A DNA stretch of 64,000 nt, taken from the NCBI RefSeq assembly GCF_018492665.1, contig NZ_JAFVME010000009.1, forward strand, positions 62,001 to 126,000, read 5' to 3'. The position numbers and the translations under genes are program-made. The stretch comes from Pedobacter sp. B4-66 (GTDB lineage: Bacteria; Bacteroidota; Bacteroidia; Sphingobacteriales; Sphingobacteriaceae). Of this stretch, positions 54,566-63,319 are shown piece by piece. Position 1 is the first letter of the stretch, and each line of letters opens with the position of its first letter. Under the pieces are notes generated by a model. It ran no database searches, was not told the origin of the DNA, and saw only the letters and a program-made list of their open reading frames with translations.

Positions 54566-56881
54566 TCAATTTTTAATATGTTGTTTTCCCACTCCCCAAT
54601 TTTTATTAGGTAATGGCCCCATCTCAAACTGCAATTTCCCTCCGTTCACAATATCCTTAAAATGAATTTTAGTTTGGGTTAGCGCCTTGCCATTTAAAGT
54701 GGCTGATTGAATGTAAATATTCTCTTTTGAATTATTATTGGCTTCAATAATAAACTCTTTTCCTTTATAAAACTTAGGGTCCAATTTAATTGTGATTCTA
54801 TTAAACAGCGGACTTGTGAGGTCAAGTTCAGGATTCATTTCAGTACCACCCCGCATTTCAAATAACCCCATCGAGCTCATTACAAACCAACCACCCATTT
54901 GTCCTTCGTCTTCATCACCCTCCCAAGCTTGATATGGTGTAGCGCCATAAAACGTCTCCAAAATATCGCGACTCCATTTTTGGGTCAGCCAGGGTTTTCC
55001 CGAATAATTAAACAAAAAAGCGGGCTGCATATTTATCTCATTTCCCTGATTAATGTAAAACTCATTTCGTTCACCCGTTGTACGGTCTAAAGCATGAGCC
55101 GCAAATTTGTATTCTACCGATTTCTCAAAGCCATCATCTAATCGTTTATTAAACAAGTCCTTTCCCATCAAACCAATTAATCCGTCTACATCATGAGGTA
55201 TATAAAATGAATACTCCCAACCGTTTCCTTCTACAAAAGAATTGTTTGAAAACTCATCGTAATTTGGCATCCATTTACCATTTGAATCTTTTGGAACTAC
55301 AAACTTTAAATCGGTATTAAAAACATTCTTGTAGTTTTGTGAACGCTTGATGAAATAGTTATAATCGGCTTTTTTACCTAAGGATTTTGCCATTTGTGCT
55401 ACACAATAATCATCGAAAGCATAGTCCAGGGCCTTATTAGTTTTACCAATTTCATACGGAACATACCCAAATTTTATGTATTCTTTCAGCTTTGGATTTC
55501 CGGCTGAACCTCCATAAATATTCACCCCTTCGTTCATCATCATAAATTTTGCAGCTTCATAAACTTTCTCCGCAATGGTTTTATTTTTGATAATCCCCTT
55601 CTGATAAGCAGCCACCATTAAAGCAATTTCGTGCGAGCCCTCCATAATGCCTGAATATTCAAGCCCGGTTGGTCCTTTACCCGTCCAACCAGTATGCTCA
55701 AACAGCTCCAATTGAGTTCCCACCCAGTTTTCCATAATATCGGGAGCGATTAAACTTAGTACTCCGTTAGAATTCCAAAACGTATTCCAAAACGCATCAC
55801 CGCCATATATACTTTTGCAATACTTTAGAGTTTGAACGTTTTCTGCCGGATCTACATATTTTCCATTTACATCATTCCAGGTTTGTTTAGCAGCAAAAAC
55901 ACGATATAAGTTGGTGTAAAATTTTGCTTTATCGGTTTCTGTGCCACCATCTACTTGAATAGTTGACAAAAGTGTATTCCAGGTAGTTTCTGCATTCTTT
56001 TTAACGGCTTCTATATCCCAGCCGAATGGCTCCATTTCCGTTTTTAAATTTAAGCGCGCTTGTTCAATACTTACCAACGAAATACCCGAACGCACATTAA
56101 CCTGATCCCCTTTTTTAGTTTTATAAGTAACAAAAGCCCCAACATCTCCTTTTCCTGAAATCTCCTTGCAATTTCTGGTTAGTTTTTTTCCTGTCCAGGC
56201 ATTAAAACTTTGAAAAGGCTTATCAAATTGAAGTACAAAACATACTTTATAATCATTAAAACCTCCCGAACTTGATTTGGCATAACCCTCAATCTCAGTA
56301 TCAGTCACTTTCGTGATTTTAGCATCTTTCACATTAAAATCATATTCGGCAGGAAACTGCAAATCGATTAAAACACGCGATTCTTTTTTCTCTGGAAACG
56401 TATAGCGTTGAAGTCCACAACGGATTGTAACCGCCATTTCTGCTTTAACATCATGATCATATAGGTATACAGAATAATACCCTGGCGAAGCTTTTTCTGT
56501 TTCCTTTTGAATTCGTGAATGATAACCGGCACCGGCACCTTTATAGGGCGAATCAGTTGGCTCATCAGAATAACTTAAATCCGCAGTGGTTGGCATCATT
56601 CGCAAGCCCGCCATCGTCCAGGCATGAAGGTGACTAAAGCCATCTACACTATTTATAGCGTACTCATAACCTGCCATCCAATTGTACCCTTGATTGGCTC
56701 CCTGATTATCAGGACCTAATTGAATCATCCCATAAGGCATTGTGGCGTAAGGGCCAAGCATCCAACGTGAATTGGATGTCCCCATAAAAACATCTACATA
56801 ATCAATAGGTCTTTTTTCTTGGGCAAACAGTACTATTCCATAAAAATTGAGCAGGCAAAATAATATGGGCTTAAGTTTCAT
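54566..56881 (-). CDS. GH92-family alpha-mannosidase-like secreted enzyme
   Basis: A 771-aa protein with a signal peptide (1-20) and a complete GH92 module: VFMGTSNSRWMLGPYATMPYG near the start (split by function: GTSNSRW and the PYG loop), EGNGWEYSFYIPHDVDG, GNEINMQPAFLFNYSG, and GDEDEGQMGGWFVMSSMG. GH92 enzymes are calcium-dependent exo-alpha-mannosidases acting on yeast mannan or N-glycans. The start motif differs from well-studied members, so the linkage is not predictable. It is closely related to the neighbouring fusion at 51375; the gap between them is 8 bases, so they are a tandem duplicate with one copy carrying an extra module. Confidence 0.88.
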   Translation of the reverse strand: MKLKPILFCLLNFYGIVLFAQEKRPIDYVDVFMGTSNSRWMLGPYATMPYGMIQLGPDNQGANQGYNWMAGYEYAINSVDGFSHLHAWTMAGLRMMPTTADLSYSDEPTDSPYKGAGAGYHSRIQKETEKASPGYYSVYLYDHDVKAEMAVTIRCGLQRYTFPEKKESRVLIDLQFPAEYDFNVKDAKITKVTDTEIEGYAKSSSGGFNDYKVCFVLQFDKPFQSFNAWTGKKLTRNCKEISGKGDVGAFVTYKTKKGDQVNVRSGISLVSIEQARLNLKTEMEPFGWDIEAVKKNAETTWNTLLSTIQVDGGTETDKAKFYTNLYRVFAAKQTWNDVNGKYVDPAENVQTLKYCKSIYGGDAFWNTFWNSNGVLSLIAPDIMENWVGTQLELFEHTGWTGKGPTGLEYSGIMEGSHEIALMVAAYQKGIIKNKTIAEKVYEAAKFMMMNEGVNIYGGSAGNPKLKEYIKFGYVPYEIGKTNKALDYAFDDYCVAQMAKSLGKKADYNYFIKRSQNYKNVFNTDLKFVVPKDSNGKWMPNYDEFSNNSFVEGNGWEYSFYIPHDVDGLIGLMGKDLFNKRLDDGFEKSVEYKFAAHALDRTTGERNEFYINQGNEINMQPAFLFNYSGKPWLTQKWSRDILETFYGATPYQAWEGDEDEGQMGGWFVMSSMGLFEMRGGTEMNPELDLTSPLFNRITIKLDPKFYKGKEFIIEANNNSKENIYIQSATLNGKALTQTKIHFKDIVNGGKLQFEMGPLPNKNWGVGKQHIKN

Positions 56882-56904
56882 TATTCATGTAATTACGATG
56901 GCTT

Positions 56905-57822
56905 TTACCTTATTTTAAATGTTGTCACTACAAAACCATGATCAGAAGGGTATAAAATTTCTTTACTATTTAGTTTTATTGTGTCATTAAAAAACACCTT
57001 ATAAGACTCAGATTTTATTGCTTTTAGCTTTGGGCTTTTGAAAAATATATAATCTATTCGATGGTCATCATTTTCGCCTTTAGTATGCCATGTAATACCA
57101 GGATGGGTCATAGCATTTGGATTCAAGGTTCTATAAGTATCTACCAGCCCGATCTCTTCTAATACTTTTGTTGAATACCAGGGAACCACCAAATTATTAT
57201 GTATTTTCTTAGTATTCTTACCCCAATCCAAATGAGAAGGGGTATTTAAATCTCCACCAAGAATCATTGGTATTGAATCCGTTTCTGCAGCATACTTTTT
57301 TATATAGGGCAGCACCTTTTGTATCATTTCGTATTTAGCCCCTGATTTTTCCCAAACAAGAAGCTCTTCTGTCGTCTTACCTAATTTTTCAGGCTCATTT
57401 TCCCATGGTAAATAATGAAACCAATTCGAGAAAAATCTTATCTTTTGGTTTTGGATGATAACCTCTCTTCCACCCAAATAAAAAGGAAATTTAGTATCAA
57501 CTCGTTCTCCAAAGGGATATCTTGATATTATTGACAAATTAACACTCTTATCATCTAAAGCAGTTCCTTCTGGAGCAATTAAATGAAAATTATACCCTAA
57601 GGAATCGGCTATTTCTTTACCGGAACCGTAAGTTTCCACCATCAATATTACATCCGGATTTATTTCTCTTATAATCTGTATGGCATGTGCTTTTCCATCC
57701 TCACAATCATTTGCTCCGTGCAATATATTCCAGGCCATTACTTTAAAAGTCCCAGGTTGCTTTTGAGCCTCGCAGTTTAAAAAAAACAATGTTAATGTTA
57801 AAAAGAATAGGGTAAATCTCAT
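56905..57822 (-). CDS. Secreted endonuclease/exonuclease/phosphatase (EEP) family protein
   Basis: A 305-aa protein with an N-terminal signal sequence. EEP motifs in order: VMAWNILHG, NPDVILMVETYG (metal-binding Glu), GGDLNTPSH (Asp/Asn), DDHRIDYIFF, and the C-terminal SDHGFVV (catalytic His). The full set indicates an active metal-dependent phosphodiesterase or phosphatase. Being exported and encoded 23 bases before the GH92 genes, it probably removes a phosphate or phosphodiester from the same glycan or from nucleic acid. It is the first gene of the operon. Confidence 0.88.
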   Translation of the reverse strand: MRFTLFFLTLTLFFLNCEAQKQPGTFKVMAWNILHGANDCEDGKAHAIQIIREINPDVILMVETYGSGKEIADSLGYNFHLIAPEGTALDDKSVNLSIISRYPFGERVDTKFPFYLGGREVIIQNQKIRFFSNWFHYLPWENEPEKLGKTTEELLVWEKSGAKYEMIQKVLPYIKKYAAETDSIPMILGGDLNTPSHLDWGKNTKKIHNNLVVPWYSTKVLEEIGLVDTYRTLNPNAMTHPGITWHTKGENDDHRIDYIFFKSPKLKAIKSESYKVFFNDTIKLNSKEILYPSDHGFVVTTFKIR

Positions 57823-58122
57823 TTTGGGTTTTTATAAATTTTAAGTTTTAGAAGATTCAGTAATGTGTTACCGTGCTTAGATCAATCAAAAAATCTTTAT
57901 GTACAAACATACAAAACACAAAAACACTATCATTTAACGATTAAACAACATAATTAGTAATAAAAAAACATAAATAGCACCATATGTACAAACATAATAA
58001 TTTAATAATTATCTGCAAGTGTTTTTTTTCATACTAGAACAAATAGTTTAATGATCTATTTAGCAATAAAAATAACATATAATTTATATCTTACTCTTTG
58101 AGATAATAAATTTTAATACTTT
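57823..58122. promoter_or_regulatory. Divergent regulatory region with two identical 14-bp dyads
   Basis: This 300-base, very AT-rich gap holds no gene. TATGTACAAACATA occurs at 57898-57911 and again at 57983-57996, 85 bases apart, about eight helical turns. Each copy is itself a dyad (TATGT, ACAA, ACATA). They lie between the divergent starts of the EEP-GH92 operon and the acyltransferase gene, so one regulator could loop the DNA and control both. The GTAC core resembles sites of GntR/LacI-type sugar regulators, but no such gene adjoins. Confidence 0.5.
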
Positions 58123-59232
58123 ATGATATTGCAAGAGCAGAAAAATGCGCGATTAATGTCTTTAGACGCACTCAGAGGATTTGATATGTTTTTTATCATG
58201 GGGCTAGCGGGATTAGTTCTTGCTATAACCAACCTATTCCCTGATTCCGGTACGATGATCTGGTTGGGAAAACAAATGGAACACGTGGAATGGAATGGAT
58301 TAACTCATCACGACACCATCTTTCCGTTGTTCCTTTTCATCGCTGGAATTTCATTCCCTTTCTCATTGGACAAGCAACGGTCTGTAGGAAAGTCTAACAA
58401 GGAAATTTATTTCAAGATTATAAAACGAGGCCTAACGCTTGTCATATTGGGCTTTGTTTATAACGATTTGTTCAAATTGGATTTCGAACACCTACGTTAT
58501 GCAAGTGTTTTAGCTCGTATCGGCCTTGCCTGGATGTTTGCAGCCTTGCTATTTGTGAAATTTAATACTAAAACCAATATCATTTTCGCTACAGTTATTT
58601 TAGTTGGCTATTGGTTATTACTCTGGTTAGTGCCTGATTCGGCTACTCCATTTTCTCTTGAGGATAATCTGGTTGGCACTGTTGACAGAATACTATTACC
58701 GGGTCAATTTGCTTATGGGGATTTTGATCCAGAGGGTATTTTGAGTACACTTCCGGCAATTGCTATGGCTTTATTGGGAATGTTTACCGGAAAACTGGTT
58801 CAATTGCCAAATGAACGAGTTTCACAGAAAAAGAAGTTAACTTATATGATTGTAACGGCTGTCGCGTTTATAACAATTGGGTTGTTATGGGCCACGGTAT
58901 TCCCAATTAACAAAAAATTGTGGACAAGTTCGTTTGTGTGTGTTGTATCGGGCTACTCCATACTCTCATTTGTTTTATTCTACTATATCTTGGATGTAAA
59001 GGGATATACAAAGTATTCATTTTTCTTCCGTGTGGTTGGCCTGAATTCCATCACAATTTATCTGGCTCAGCATATCATTGATTTTGACCATATATCAAAC
59101 TTCTTCCTTGGGGGAATAATAAACCACTCTCCCGAGAATATCGGGGTTGCGGTAAGTAAGGCGGGATACTTTGCAGCCTGTTGGTTATTCCTTTATTTCC
59201 TTTATAAAAAGAAGATTTTCATAAAGGTCTAA
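58123..59232 (+). CDS. HGSNAT-like transmembrane acyltransferase (DUF5009)
   Basis: A 369-aa protein with about ten hydrophobic helices. The N-terminal MSLDALRGFDMFFIMG and LTHHDTIFPLFLFIAG segments are typical of DUF5009/heparan-alpha-glucosaminide N-acetyltransferase-like proteins; the His pair in THHD is at the place of the acetyl-carrying catalytic His. Such enzymes move acetyl groups from cytoplasmic acetyl-CoA to amino sugars outside. It is divergent from the EEP-GH92 operon and shares its regulatory region, so it may acetylate a sugar of the same glycan. It overlaps the convergent kinase gene by 4 bases. Confidence 0.87.
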   Translation: MILQEQKNARLMSLDALRGFDMFFIMGLAGLVLAITNLFPDSGTMIWLGKQMEHVEWNGLTHHDTIFPLFLFIAGISFPFSLDKQRSVGKSNKEIYFKIIKRGLTLVILGFVYNDLFKLDFEHLRYASVLARIGLAWMFAALLFVKFNTKTNIIFATVILVGYWLLLWLVPDSATPFSLEDNLVGTVDRILLPGQFAYGDFDPEGILSTLPAIAMALLGMFTGKLVQLPNERVSQKKKLTYMIVTAVAFITIGLLWATVFPINKKLWTSSFVCVVSGYSILSFVLFYYILDVKGYTKYSFFFRVVGLNSITIYLAQHIIDFDHISNFFLGGIINHSPENIGVAVSKAGYFAACWLFLYFLYKKKIFIKV

Positions 59233-61475
59233 TTGCTCCATTTTTCAAGTTTATCCATCAAGTCTTCCACGCGAATAGGTTTATCAATATAATCGTCCAT
59301 CCCAGCATCTAAACAATCTTGTTCGTCGCCTTTTAGTGTATTGGCTGTTAACGCAATAATAACTGGCTGTTTCAATTGTTTTTCTCTGATCAGTCGAGTT
59401 GCTACTAAACCGTCCATTACTGGCATTTGTACATCCATGAAGACAATGTCATAATCTTTTTCATTAACAGCCTCAATGGCCTCTTCTCCATTTTTCACCA
59501 CATCGGGTTTATAACCCAATCGATTAAGAATATTAACGATTACCAATTGGTTTATTAATTTATCCTCTGCTACCAGCAATTCGCAAGGGTAATTTGTTGA
59601 AAAATCAGCAGACAATTTGTTATCAGATACTTGTCCTTCTATTTCTGCATGCCTTCTTATTTGCAATGCATTTGAGACTTGTTTGCTAAGGATATGTTGG
59701 CGGATAGGTTTTGTCATGACCGAATAAAACAGACCGCGTTGATCTTCTTCAAATTGTTCGCCAATAGAACTAAGCAAAAGAATTGGAATAAGTGGAAAGC
59801 GTAGCTTCATCAACTTGGCCAGCATTACACCATCCATTCCAGGCATTTGCATATCTGTAATCACTAAGTCAATTGCCGAATCAAGAGACAGCATTGATAA
59901 TGCCTGTTTAGCCGAACTGGCGGATATAGGTTGTAAGTTCCAATATCCAAGCTGCTTATTTAAAATGGTTAGGTTTGTATCATTATCATCAACAATCATT
60001 ACCTTTTTGCCAGCATGTTCAGCCATGCTATAATTGGCGTATGGCAACAATAACTTAGTTCCAATTTGCGTACGCATCATAAATGAGAAGGTCGATCCCC
60101 TATCCAACTCACTCTCCACATTAATTTCTCCCCCCATAAGTTTGACAAGCTTTTCTGAGATTGCGAGGCCTAAGCCAGTACCACCATACTTACGGGTTGT
60201 AGAAGAATCAACCTGCGAAAAGGAGTTAAACAAATTACCCAATTTATCAGCTGCTATTCCAATACCTGTATCACGTACTGCAAATTTCAGTTCGAACTGT
60301 TCATTTTGTAAAATATCCCCAACAGAAACCTCTAGAAAAACCTCACCCTGCTCAGTAAATTTCATAGAATTTCCAACCAAATTGATCAATACCTGCCTCA
60401 GTCGTAGCTGATCACCAACAATTTGCGAAGGAACATCTTCTTCAATATGATATATTAAATCCAACTGAAGTTCGGCAGATTTAACTGCAAAAATATCAAG
60501 GACATCTTCAATACATTTCCGTAAATTAAAATCTTCAGACTCTAATTCCATATTGCCAGATTCTATTTTAGAAAAATCCAGTATATCGTTGATCACATTA
60601 ATCAATGATTCGCCGCAATTAGCAATCACATCCGCAAACATATACTGCTCTTTGTTCAAATCAGTTTCCTTTAAAAGCATCGCCATCCCCATTACCCCAT
60701 TCATTGGGGTGCGGATCTCATGACTCATGTTAGCTAGAAAGATGCTTTTGGCCTGATTCGCTCCATCGGCTTCAGCTCTGGCTTTTTCCAATTCTAAATT
60801 AGATATCTTAAGCTTCTCATTGGCTCTTCCCAATACCTCTTCATTCTGTTTCCGAACCAATGATAGTTGAGCTTCTTTTTGTAGTTCGGCCATCGCTAAG
60901 GTCTGAGCAACCTGTCTTTCATTAGATTTCCTTAATAAGTAGGCCCATAATCCACAGATAAAAAAGATCATGGCGGACAGCAATATATGAACTACAAAGG
61001 TCTGCAAATCAAAATAATTCAACTGCGTAAAATAGATTCCACTTACCCCACTATTTTGCAAATAGCCAAATACCGCATGATGAACCATCACCACAATTAG
61101 CATAGGTATCTGTAGTTTCCATTTCTCATAGGAGATTAGCAGTGTGCTGCCAATAAAGGCAAAGAAATGCATTTCGAATAGTCCATGCATCTGGAAAATA
61201 AACTGCGCCATAAAAATACCCAGCACTGCACTTAAAACGTATTGATAAAGATCGGATGATGGTAAAAAATATTTTACCGAATAATAAGCCACCAAAGAAA
61301 GCCCACCTACTCCAAATGCAATTAACCAGGTATCATAAAATTGAGCAAAGATTAGCCCCACTATGAAGTATCCCCATAAAAAGTAATTCATTAAACGATC
61401 CGTTCTTTCCTTAACACCCAAGAAAAGTAGACGGTTTTGGTTATCAGAATTAGTAATATGATTGTTCGAAATCAT
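59229..61475 (-). CDS. Hybrid sensor kinase: 6-TM sensor, HisKA, HATPase, two receivers
   Basis: A 748-aa protein. Residues about 30-185 form six membrane helices with a His-rich pattern: M96-H97, M102-H103 and H132-H133 (VHHAVFGYLQ). The same pattern occurs in the membrane part of some chemoreceptors, and the histidines could bind metal or heme. Then come a coiled coil (185-240), HisKA with H252 (ANMSHEIRTPMNG), HATPase (DTGIG, GGTGLGLAI), receiver 1 (about 490-605, D near 539 in ITDMQMPGMDG) and receiver 2 (about 630-745, D near 680 in FMDVQMPVMDG). No Hpt domain, so phosphate is expected to pass to an outside Hpt. The signal is unknown. Confidence 0.92.
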   Translation of the reverse strand: MISNNHITNSDNQNRLLFLGVKERTDRLMNYFLWGYFIVGLIFAQFYDTWLIAFGVGGLSLVAYYSVKYFLPSSDLYQYVLSAVLGIFMAQFIFQMHGLFEMHFFAFIGSTLLISYEKWKLQIPMLIVVMVHHAVFGYLQNSGVSGIYFTQLNYFDLQTFVVHILLSAMIFFICGLWAYLLRKSNERQVAQTLAMAELQKEAQLSLVRKQNEEVLGRANEKLKISNLELEKARAEADGANQAKSIFLANMSHEIRTPMNGVMGMAMLLKETDLNKEQYMFADVIANCGESLINVINDILDFSKIESGNMELESEDFNLRKCIEDVLDIFAVKSAELQLDLIYHIEEDVPSQIVGDQLRLRQVLINLVGNSMKFTEQGEVFLEVSVGDILQNEQFELKFAVRDTGIGIAADKLGNLFNSFSQVDSSTTRKYGGTGLGLAISEKLVKLMGGEINVESELDRGSTFSFMMRTQIGTKLLLPYANYSMAEHAGKKVMIVDDNDTNLTILNKQLGYWNLQPISASSAKQALSMLSLDSAIDLVITDMQMPGMDGVMLAKLMKLRFPLIPILLLSSIGEQFEEDQRGLFYSVMTKPIRQHILSKQVSNALQIRRHAEIEGQVSDNKLSADFSTNYPCELLVAEDKLINQLVIVNILNRLGYKPDVVKNGEEAIEAVNEKDYDIVFMDVQMPVMDGLVATRLIREKQLKQPVIIALTANTLKGDEQDCLDAGMDDYIDKPIRVEDLMDKLEKWSN

Positions 61476-61502
61476 TGCTTAAATCAGTTCAAAAATTAAT
61501 TA

Positions 61503-62093
61503 TTATTTGCAGTCTGGTAAAGTACAACCATAGGATCTTAGTGCTGCCTCACTGAAAACCAGATTAGTTTGTTTTTTCAACAAACCACTCAGTGCTATTT
61601 TTGCAAAGCTAGTTTTTTCATCTGTACAATAACGAGTAGTATTATAGTTGCCTCTATAATATAAATGTTGAGCCTGATCTAGTAAAACTGCCTGAGGAGT
61701 AGAATACACACCACAAGCTGAAGCAAGAGTTTCATCAAATAGAATAGGGATTTGGAGGCCAAACTTATTTTGGATGGTTTCTGAAGTAAAAGATTTTGGA
61801 CTCAATACCACCACTCTAAAATCAATACGATCGCCGTACTCTTTAACCAGTGATTTAAAATGCTTCATATTAAATCGTGAACAGGGACACTCTGGATTAA
61901 AAAAATGGAGAAAAATAGGTTTACTATGGTTATTGTTCAAAGCTTTGTTAACTATCAAACTTCCTGTCTCAATTGATTTATAATCTTTAGGAATTGGAGT
62001 TGGCAATTGGTAAATGATATCGTTGTACCAAAATAGATATCCAATGGCAGAAAACAATAATACTAACCAAAAAAACACGAGAGCTTTTTTCAT
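61503..62093 (-). CDS. Thioredoxin-fold membrane-anchored protein with CPC motif
   Basis: About 196 aa from MKKALVFFWLVLLFSA (62093); the open frame starts 15 codons earlier without supporting features. One N-terminal membrane segment (5-23) anchors a periplasmic thioredoxin-fold domain: PIFLHFFNPECPCSRFNMKH (C69, C71), FGLQIPILFDETLASACGVYSTP with the fold's cis-Pro (STP), and a C-terminal CTLPDC. A CxC in place of CxxC is unusual and may make it a sulfhydryl sensor, metal binder or disulfide isomerase; the group is close to DUF6436 thioredoxin-like proteins. Same strand as the hybrid kinase, 27 bases upstream, so possibly co-transcribed and able to modulate it. Confidence 0.65.
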   Translation of the reverse strand: MKKALVFFWLVLLFSAIGYLFWYNDIIYQLPTPIPKDYKSIETGSLIVNKALNNNHSKPIFLHFFNPECPCSRFNMKHFKSLVKEYGDRIDFRVVVLSPKSFTSETIQNKFGLQIPILFDETLASACGVYSTPQAVLLDQAQHLYYRGNYNTTRYCTDEKTSFAKIALSGLLKKQTNLVFSEAALRSYGCTLPDCK

Positions 62094-62176
62094 ATTGAAA
62101 TACAAAATAATAGTAAATAGATTGTGTTTGCAAGACAAACAACGTCATTTATTATATTAAACGGAAAGAAACATAA

Positions 62177-62536
62177 AACATATTTGATGTTTCCACCCCA
62201 AAAGTAAACACAGAAAATCAATTCAATGGTGCGATCAATGTACTTTTAAATTTAGATTTACTATATAAAAATGTGAAAATCGCTTTAAAAAGAGAGACAA
62301 TTGGTTCGATCTTTCCGGAAAAATTAAGTTTTTATGGACCACAACATCGAACTTCAAGACTGTACGAAATTAGATGCAACATCATACTGATTCCCAAAAA
62401 GTTAAAGGTTAAAAAGTGGTCAAAATCTGAGTTAACAGACTTGACCACTTTGGTAGGCCCAGCTATGAAAGCCATTCACAAGCTTCATTCTCATCAAAGA
62501 AGATACTTGATGAATGCTTTTCGTCTCGCTCTTTAG
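62177..62536 (+). pseudogene. Open frame without normal start; unrecognised gene remnant?
   Basis: The plus-strand frame is open from 62177 to the stop at 62534-62536 with no ATG; the first start-like codon is GTG at 62273. The first part (FNGAINVLLNLDLLYKNVKI, then ETIGSIFPEKLSFYGPQHRT) reads like real protein and I do not recognise it. The second half overlaps a perfect inverted repeat (62413-62451). It may be the tail of a lost gene, an unusual GTG-start gene, or chance. Its neighbours are convergent phosphate genes. Confidence 0.3.
62413..62451 (-). terminator. Perfect 11-bp inverted repeat with U-tract on the minus strand
   Basis: AAAGTGGTCAA (62413-62423) pairs with TTGACCACTTT (62441-62451), 17-base loop. 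On the minus strand the stem is followed by TTTTT, suiting a terminator for the pstB-phoU transcript 195 bases downstream of the phoU stop. It lies within the open frame at 62177-62536. Confidence 0.4.
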
Positions 62537-62645
62537 CTTGCATGGATAAGCCGTGCAAGGACAAACAATCATACGTTTTACTAAAACCAACAAATTGAGC
62601 TAAGGCTTCATTTCCTGTATGGATTTGATGTCTTAGCTGCATGTC

Positions 62646-63299
62646 TTATTTGTGTTTAAGTACTTTTGCTTCAAGATAGAAAATGATTTCTTCCGCTATA
62701 TTTTTACCTTGATCACCCACCCGCTCCAGTTTGCGTATAACAGAAAGGACATTTAGCGCCTGCCCGGTCTTATCTAGATGGTCTTTGATGTACCTTGTAA
62801 TGAATTGATGAGCCTCCGCATTGATCTCATCAAGCAGTTCATCTTTCTTAAAAATACTCCTGGCCAGTTGTGTATCTTCTTTCTCAAAAGCCATCAGTAC
62901 ATCTTTTACTATATGGATGGAGGCCTCAAACATCACCTGGAACCTGGTGCATTCCAGTAAAGTTTCATCAAAAGATTCCTTTTCGTTGGTAATTAACTTA
63001 CTGATACCTTCTGCAATATCACCAATACGCTCCAAATTACTATTAATTTTTAGCGTAGCAAGCACCATGCGTAGATCTACAGCTACCGGATTAAAAAGCG
63101 CAAATATGTTTTCACAATCCCTATCTATTTTTAGTTCATAAGAATTCACTCGTTTTTCATTTGAAATTACTTCCCTCGAGAGATCCTTGTCAAATGTTTT
63201 AAGAGAGATAAGCGACTTATCAAGTTGTGAAATCACCAACTCCCACATTTCTATAATATCCGTTTTCAATGACTTCAATTCTGACTGTAAATGTGTCAT
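62646..63299 (-). CDS. phoU: Phosphate transport regulator PhoU
   Basis: A 217-aa all-helical protein: two PhoU three-helix bundles, each with the metal-binding ExxxD-type motif (ERIGDIAEG and ERVGDQGKN). PhoU represses the PhoR/PhoB response and restrains the Pst transporter when phosphate is plentiful. Position fits, 20 bases after pstB on the same strand. Length is normal for the family. Kinase and regulator genes are not in the window. Confidence 0.95.
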   Translation of the reverse strand: MTHLQSELKSLKTDIIEMWELVISQLDKSLISLKTFDKDLSREVISNEKRVNSYELKIDRDCENIFALFNPVAVDLRMVLATLKINSNLERIGDIAEGISKLITNEKESFDETLLECTRFQVMFEASIHIVKDVLMAFEKEDTQLARSIFKKDELLDEINAEAHQFITRYIKDHLDKTGQALNVLSVIRKLERVGDQGKNIAEEIIFYLEAKVLKHK

Positions 63300-63319
63300 A
63301 TCTTTTATGTTTTAATTCA

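Noticed and set aside
51375..54569. TTG start at 54569 for the GH92 fusion
   Set aside because: The ATG at 54557 begins a proper signal peptide, and the longer form would overlap the upstream gene's stop for no gain.
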